Assembly (NCBI RefSeq): GCF_030867095.1
Contig: NC_081826.1
Location: 41,952,001-42,016,000 of the forward strand
DNA length: 64,000 bases
Source of the DNA: Alligator mississippiensis
Taxonomy: Eukaryota; Chordata; Crocodylia; Alligatoridae
Reading direction: 5' to 3'
The stretch's first letter is position 1, and every line of letters starts with the position of its first letter. Both the position numbers and the translations under genes were made by a program. The notes under the pieces were generated by a model, which was not told where the DNA came from, ran no database searches, and was given only the letters and a program-made list of their open reading frames with translations. Positions 58,901 to 64,000 of this stretch are shown piece by piece.

Positions 58901-60280
58901 TTCATAGATGTTAGGGTCAGAAGGGACCTCAATAGATCATCGAGTCTGACCCCCTGCATAGGCAGGAAAGAGTGCTGGGTCTAGATGACCCCAGCTAGAT
59001 GCCTATATAACCTCCTTTTGAAGACCCCCAGGGTAGGGGAGAGCACCACCTCCCTTGGGAGCCCGTTCCAGACCTTGGCCACTCGAACTGTGAAGACATT
59101 CTTCCTAATGTCCAATCTAAATCTGCTCTCTGCTAGCTTGTGGCCATTATTTCTTGTAACCCCCGGGGGCGCCTTGGTGAATAAATACTCACCAATTCCC
59201 TTCTGTGCCCCCGTGATGAACTTATAGGCAGTCACAAGGTCGCCTCTCAACCTTCTCTTGCGGAGGCTGAAAAGGTCCAGGTTCTCTAGTCTCTCCTCGT
59301 AGGGCTTGGTCTGCAAGCCCTTAACCATACGAGTGGCCCTTCTCTGGACTCTCTCCAGGTTATCCACATCCCTCTTGAAGTGCGGCACCCAGAATTGCAC
59401 GCAGTACTCCAACTGCGGTCTGACCAGCGCCCGATAGAGGGGAAGTATCACCTCCTTGAATCTATCCGTCATGCATCTGCTGATGCACGATAAAGTGCCA
59501 TTGGCTTTTCTGATGGCTTCGTCACACTGCCGGCTCATGTTCATCTTGGAGTCCACTAGGACTCCAAGGTCTCTTTCCACTTCCATGCCACCCAGCAGGT
59601 CATTTCCTAGGCTGTAGGTGTGCCGTACATTTTTCCTCCCTAGGTGCAGCACTTTGCATTTCTCCTTGTTGAACTGCATTCTGTTGTTTTCTGCCCACTT
59701 GTCCAACCTGTCCAGGTCTGCTTGCAGCTGTTCCCTGCCCTCTGGCGTGTCCACTTCTCCCCATAGCTTTGTGTCATCTGCAAACTTGGACAGTACATTT
59801 CACTCCCTTGTCCAAGTTGCTGATGAAGACATTAAAGAGTATCGGTCCAAGGACCGAGCCCTGCGGGACCCCACTGCCCACACCCTTCCAGGTCGAAACT
59901 GACCCATCCACCACAACTCTCTGGGTGCGACCCTCTAGACAATTCGCCACCCACCGGACTGTGTAGTCATCCAAGTCACAGCCTCTTAACTTGTTCACCA
60001 GTATGGGGTGGGATACCGTATCGAAGGCCTTCCTGAAGTCTAAGTATACAACATCCACCCCTCCTCCTGTGTCCAGGCGTTTCGTAACCTGGTCATAAAA
60101 AGAGACCAGATTAGTCAGGCACGATCTGCCTGCTACGAACCCGTGCTGGTTTCCCCTCAGCATAATTTGTCCTGCTGGGCATTCGCAAATGTGAGCCTTG
60201 ATAATTTTTTCAAAGATTTTGCCGAGGATGGAGGTGAGACTGACTGGCCTATAGTTGCCCGGGTCCTCCTTCCTCCCCTT
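58901..60280 (-). mobile_element. CR1 LINE copy A3, young, 5'-truncated
   Basis: It starts with TTCATAGATGTTAGGGTCAG and is nearly identical to copies A1 and A2. It covers the 3' UTR and the RT from the KKGRKEDPGNYRPVSL region down. It ends abruptly at 60280 (CTTCCTCCCCTT) inside the hAT-like element. Confidence 0.9.
58981..60163 (-). pseudogene. CR1 reverse transcriptase, one frameshift (copy A3)
   Basis: Two open pieces, 60163-59774 and 58981-59754, join by restoring a 2-base deletion near 59793. There the plus strand reads GGACAGTACATTT where copy A1 has GGACAGAGTACATTT. The first piece carries [26 protein letters not shown] and SGVPQGSVLGP. The frameshift falls just before the FADD motif. 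The second piece carries the C-terminal CR1 domain with VQRRATRMVKG and ends at the natural stop 58981-58983. Confidence 0.85.
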
Positions 60281-60391
60281 CTCACTCGGTTTTTAACTAT
60301 AGGTAAATAATAAAGCAATTATTCTGTTGCAAAGAATTCAGAATGATAAGAGGTCACACCTCGTAACACCCCTGAAGGGATCTCAAAGAGA

Positions 60392-61110
60392 ATCATAGAA
60401 CCATAGAGAAATAGGGCTGGAAGGGACCTCCAAAGGTCATCTAGTTCAACCTCCTGCCTGAGGCAGGATCGTCCCTATCCAAACCATCCTGTACACTGCA
60501 TATTCTAAACCGTACATAAGACTACTATCAACCCTAACAACAGAGACCTAACACCCTAACCTGCCACAGGTAAAGCAGGGGAACCACAGCAGCCAATGCA
60601 CTGCTTCTATGAAATGTTGTTAATATATGCACAAGAAATCCCAGCTAGAAGGCCACGCTCCCCACTACAGGAAGGCAAAAATCTTCCCAGTCCATACCAG
60701 TCTGACCCATGGGGTAAAATTCCTTCCTGATCCCAAATGTGGTGATCAGTGTAACCCTGAGCAGAGGGGCAAGACTATCTAGCCAGGAACCTCCAGCTTT
60801 GGTCCCAGCAGAAGCCTTAGCACACCCTAGTTAAGGTCCCTAGCTTTGGCTATTGCCAACACCCAATGCCTCTGAGGAAGGCTTAAAAACACCCTGGCCC
60901 ATGTAGCAGAAGGGGGGGGGGGTGCATTTAGCAAAGTCCAGAAGCTTGAGAAACACCCATATAGAAGTTAAGAAATGCTATGCCTAGATCAATCCCGACC
61001 AATGGTTGTCCAACCTCTTCTTGAGTATCTCCAGTGACAGAGAGTCCACAGCTTCGCTAGGCAGCCTAGTCCACTGCCTCACCAGTCTAACTGAAAAAGT
61101 TTTTCCAGAC
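60392..61110 (-). mobile_element. CR1 LINE with long 3' UTR (subfamily F copy 2)
   Basis: ATCATAGAACCATAGAGAAA followed by GGGCTGGAAGGGACCTCCAA starts the 3' end. The long 3' UTR follows (CCAACACCCAATGCCTCTGA, ATTCCTTCCTGATCCCAAAT), then the ORF2 C-terminal remnant at 61000-61110. It is the reverse-complement relative of 5185-6262. A G run lies at about 60912-60921. Confidence 0.78.
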
Positions 61111-61145
61111 ATCTGGCACCTTGATTGAGAATCACTGCTTTAAAG

Positions 61146-61832
61146 GCTTACCTTACAAAAAAAGACAATAGATGCAAAAAAAAAAAATCCTATTTTGGTG
61201 AAAACTGTTCACTGAACATTTCTATTAAGTCTTTTCACCCACTTTTTTGGTGTTTCTGGTACTGAAAATTTAAAGTATGATTTGTTCAGTCAGAATTTTC
61301 TTTAAATTCTTATTGAACTTATATTTATATTAGTAAAACATCCATATTTCATTCAGAAGTTTAAATTACTTTCCCCCTCCCCCAGTCCATATTAGAACGT
61401 CTATACAGCTTACTGCATTACCAAGCTAAACCACTGCTGAGGCCTGGTCCTGAACCCTGAACTAGAGACTGAGGGACTGAGTGCCAGTTCAGCCCCCCTA
61501 GGACAAAGGTGGAATGACAGGGAAAGGGGAACCACAGGGAAATGGGCTTCCTACTGCTGGCCCCAACTGGCCTGGGCTCCTGGCTTGCTGACTGGATCCC
61601 CACACCTATATAAGATTTCCTGTTTCCTGTGGAAGCTGCCCTACTGACAAGGCCCTTGCTGCCTTCACACTGCCCCGTTTCCTTGCTCCTGTGTCCTAAT
61701 TCCAGATCTGACTGCCCATTGTTGGCCCTGCCTGGACTTTGATCTCTGCCTCGCAACTCAGACTGTTTGGAGCTCAGCTCTCCCAGGTACCTGACCCAGC
61801 TTGCTCCCTAACCTTGCTTTTCTTGTCGTTTA
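61146..61832. other. intronic spacer; right half GC-richer
   Basis: AT-rich to about 61400, then a GC-richer block that may be an unassigned repeat (61420-61800, with CACCTATATAAGATTTCCTG). I do not recognise the family. Confidence 0.4.
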
Positions 61833-62074
61833 GATCGCAGCTCTGCCCTGGCTCTGGACCATGCTGTCACTGCTGCAAGATCCCTGCCTGGCCATGTGCC
61901 CTGCCAGCACTGCCAGGGCTGGCCTCCATTAAACCCCCAGCTGGTGCTATTCACAGTACAACCGCAGCGGGGTCTCCGTGGAAACCAGCCCCAGCCACAC
62001 AGGTAGGGGCTGCTGGGAAAGGGAGTCCACTGCCAGCTGGATCCAACCCGTGGGCTGGATTTTGCCCACCCCTG
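61833..62074. mobile_element. hAT-like element, family B copy 3, left-truncated
   Basis: It shares ATCGCAGCTCTGCCCTGGCT, GGACCATGCTGTCACTGCTG and the right end CAGCTGGATCCAACCCGTGG, GATTTTGCCCACCCCTG with copy 2 at 16878-17520. The left half is missing, so no target duplication can be matched. Confidence 0.75.
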
Positions 62075-64000
62075 CACTAAGCAGACTGCTCACACCCTGG
62101 TGTGTGACAAGCAATCAAAAAATCACGAGACTGACTTTAAAATCACGACAGTCAGCAGAGATACATTTCAAAATTTGTGCAGAATTTGTAAGCACTGATG
62201 GCACTAGTAAATGGTTAACCACCCTAGGGAGTCATGAAAGTTTAAAAAAGACTTTTCTCTTTAAAAAAATGTATATAAAAAAGCAAGCCTATTTGGACTT
62301 CTTGAAAACAAAATTTCAACTTAAGTCCTAATAAAACTAAACAAGTCTCAGAAAATGGACTGAATATACATTAAAAAAATGTTAAAGATGTTTTGAAAAT
62401 TCATTCTAAAAGAACAGAGACCATCGCCATCCTTTTCATATGCACTAAAAGAGCACAAACTCAGATGCTACTAGAATCTTTTATGAAGCTGCTAGGCCAA
62501 TGAAAAGGTAACAGCAATTAATATTTAAATGCAGCCAAGCCTTAAACAAGTAAGGTTTTGTTTCTTCAGTGGAACCAAGAAATGTAAGGAACAAAGTTAT
62601 CTTTGCGCTGCTTTCCAGCAACTTCAGTGGCTGTCTCAGTCCTACTGAAGGAGGCTAACCTTTTCACTTCTGAAGCAAACAGGATCCAAAAGCAATCTGT
62701 CACTATGGCACTGCTTTTGCAACACAACAGCATGAGCAAGATTTCAGCACCAATGATGAGAGAAAGTTTTCCAAAGGTCTGCCACGGAATTAGGTTGAGA
62801 TTGTTCTTGTACTGATTTTAAAGCAATATTGAAATACTACAATTATTCAAGACAGTACTGGATTTTTCCTGTTAAAAAATCAAAAAGATTTAATCTACAT
62901 ATTTCTGGGAAGGAAACTTATGACTACCCTGGATAACCAGAGTGAAATAATTTGAATTATTCCTTATAGTCTTAATATTTCCAAATGGCCTCTAATGGTC
63001 ACTAAATGGTTCATCTCAAGACAGTTTCTTGAATGGCTAACTTTTAGTAAATGAATTTAGATATATTTTTTGACTTCATAAAACTGAGTTAAGATCAGTT
63101 ACCTTTTGCCCATTTATAAACTGTTTACATTATCCAGAATAAACTCAACAAAATTTTCCTATACTTATGTGTAATCACCCTGTCCATTTATAAACTGTTT
63201 AAAATATACTAAAACAGGACTTGCTACTTATTTTGTAAACCATGCATTTTGCTCCAAGCCTATATAGAGAAGAATGCCCCCGGAGGCAATCCTACTCTCA
63301 AAAGTTCAAAAAAATCACTGTTAAGCGAGAGAAACATGAAAAAAAATCATAGTAGAAATAACCATTTTTCATCATGTTTGCCTTGTTTACAAACATCTTT
63401 CTCCAATAATAAAATAGTTATGCCTGATGACTGGTTATTTTGCTCACTTTTAACCCTAAAACAGCGGTGCTCATCCCTCCAGATTTGCAGGCCAGTGGAG
63501 TGATGTAGCATCAGTGTACAGGGTGAGTCTGTTGGTGCAAACTGGTGAGCTGTTGCTCTCTAGTACATTGGACCATCCATAGTGCTCCCCATGGAAATTT
63601 GGCAGCAAGGGAGCAGCAATGAACATTGCCACTGCACCACCCCTTCCAAATTTTCAGACTTGTGTGGCTGTCATGGCTTCAAGGCCTACAACTCCTGCCC
63701 TGGAAACGTAGGCCCAAATGAGGCTCAGTTAGTTTCACAATTTGCTACCCACTACTTTGTCAGGCACATATTTCTCTCCATCACTGGTAGTTTACACAAA
63801 GAGCTCTTAGCTCCCATTTTTCTTGCTGCTTCCTTTAAGTCTCCAACCACGCTTAATATCATCCTTTTTGTCTGTTCTACAGCCAAATTATTAACACATC
63901 CAAAACGGAAGGGCAGGCTATATAAACTCAGCCTATCCTAATAATATTGCAGCAACTGTAATGGTTTTTTTCTACAATAGCATTAAAGAATGCTAGGGAC
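62075..64000. other. PTDSS1: PTDSS1 intron to window edge
   Basis: AT-rich. The upstream PTDSS1 exon expected next on the minus strand (QYYAYLTDTQC region) is not found here. An 83-codon open stretch on the minus strand (62817-62566) is discussed among rejected items. Confidence 0.5.

Larger units (their letters stand above)
58823..61137. mobile_element. hAT-like element (family H) split by two CR1 insertions
   Basis: The left terminus is CAGTGGTTCTCAACCTTTTT at 58823. The right terminus is GATTGAGAATCACTG ending at 61137, the inverse. The flanks TTCTAAAC and CTTTAAAG match at 5 of 8 positions and fit the nTnTAAAn style of hAT targets. Only about 100 bases at each side plus 60281-60391 belong to this element. 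The rest is CR1. Confidence 0.65.

Noticed and set aside
62566..62817. 83-codon open stretch on the minus strand, possible PTDSS1 or novel exon
   Set aside because: It begins directly after a stop codon, with only a weak AG, and ends in its own stop. The peptide matches no part of PTDSS1 I know, and the opposite strand is equally open. Most likely chance.

Overview
This is eukaryotic, vertebrate DNA, not a microbial operon region. The one host gene I can support is the 3' end of PTDSS1 (phosphatidylserine synthase 1). It lies on the minus strand, with its last four coding exons at 55562-55463, 54296-54228, 53703-53634 and 52449-52340. All splice sites fit and the joined frame ends in a stop. 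Upstream exons lie beyond the right edge of the window, so about 55563-64000 is intron. Positions 1 to about 51100 are downstream intergenic DNA. In human the next gene on that side is SDC2, and I see no SDC2 exon here.

The rest is mostly transposable-element strata. The dominant family is the CR1 non-LTR retrotransposon, with endonuclease/reverse-transcriptase ORF2 remnants, 5' truncations and 3' tails of the TTCATAGA octamer type. Copies sit at 690-6262, 11998-15775, 16434-23345, 25925-26462, 33676-33980, 35307-35629, 39641-39820 and 58901-61110. Three copies of one young subfamily (1646-4755, 12138-13934, 58901-60280) still have long open frames broken by only one to three lesions. Many small non-autonomous DNA transposons are also present. 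Several have hAT-like CAG...CTG ends and 8-bp target-site duplications that I could match directly. There are also MIR-type SINE remnants, one candidate solo LTR, and several hairpin or inverted-repeat elements.

Abundant young CR1, no L1 or Alu-type elements, many hAT-like elements and a tetrapod PTDSS1 tail suggest a sauropsid. A crocodilian (alligator-like) is my best guess; a turtle is the main alternative. This is inference, not proof.

The most useful structural observations are: a 200-bp inverted repeat pair with one mismatch, one copy wedged between two CR1 elements (10836-11035 / 13935-14134); a 2.3-kb inverted duplication that includes a CR1 and its flank (33498-35805); a hAT-like element carrying two later CR1 insertions (58823-61137); and a MIR split by a TIR element (25085-25780). 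I found no CRISPR array, RNA gene, operon or convincing new biochemical system. Most long open frames outside PTDSS1 and CR1 are GC-rich repeat artefacts.
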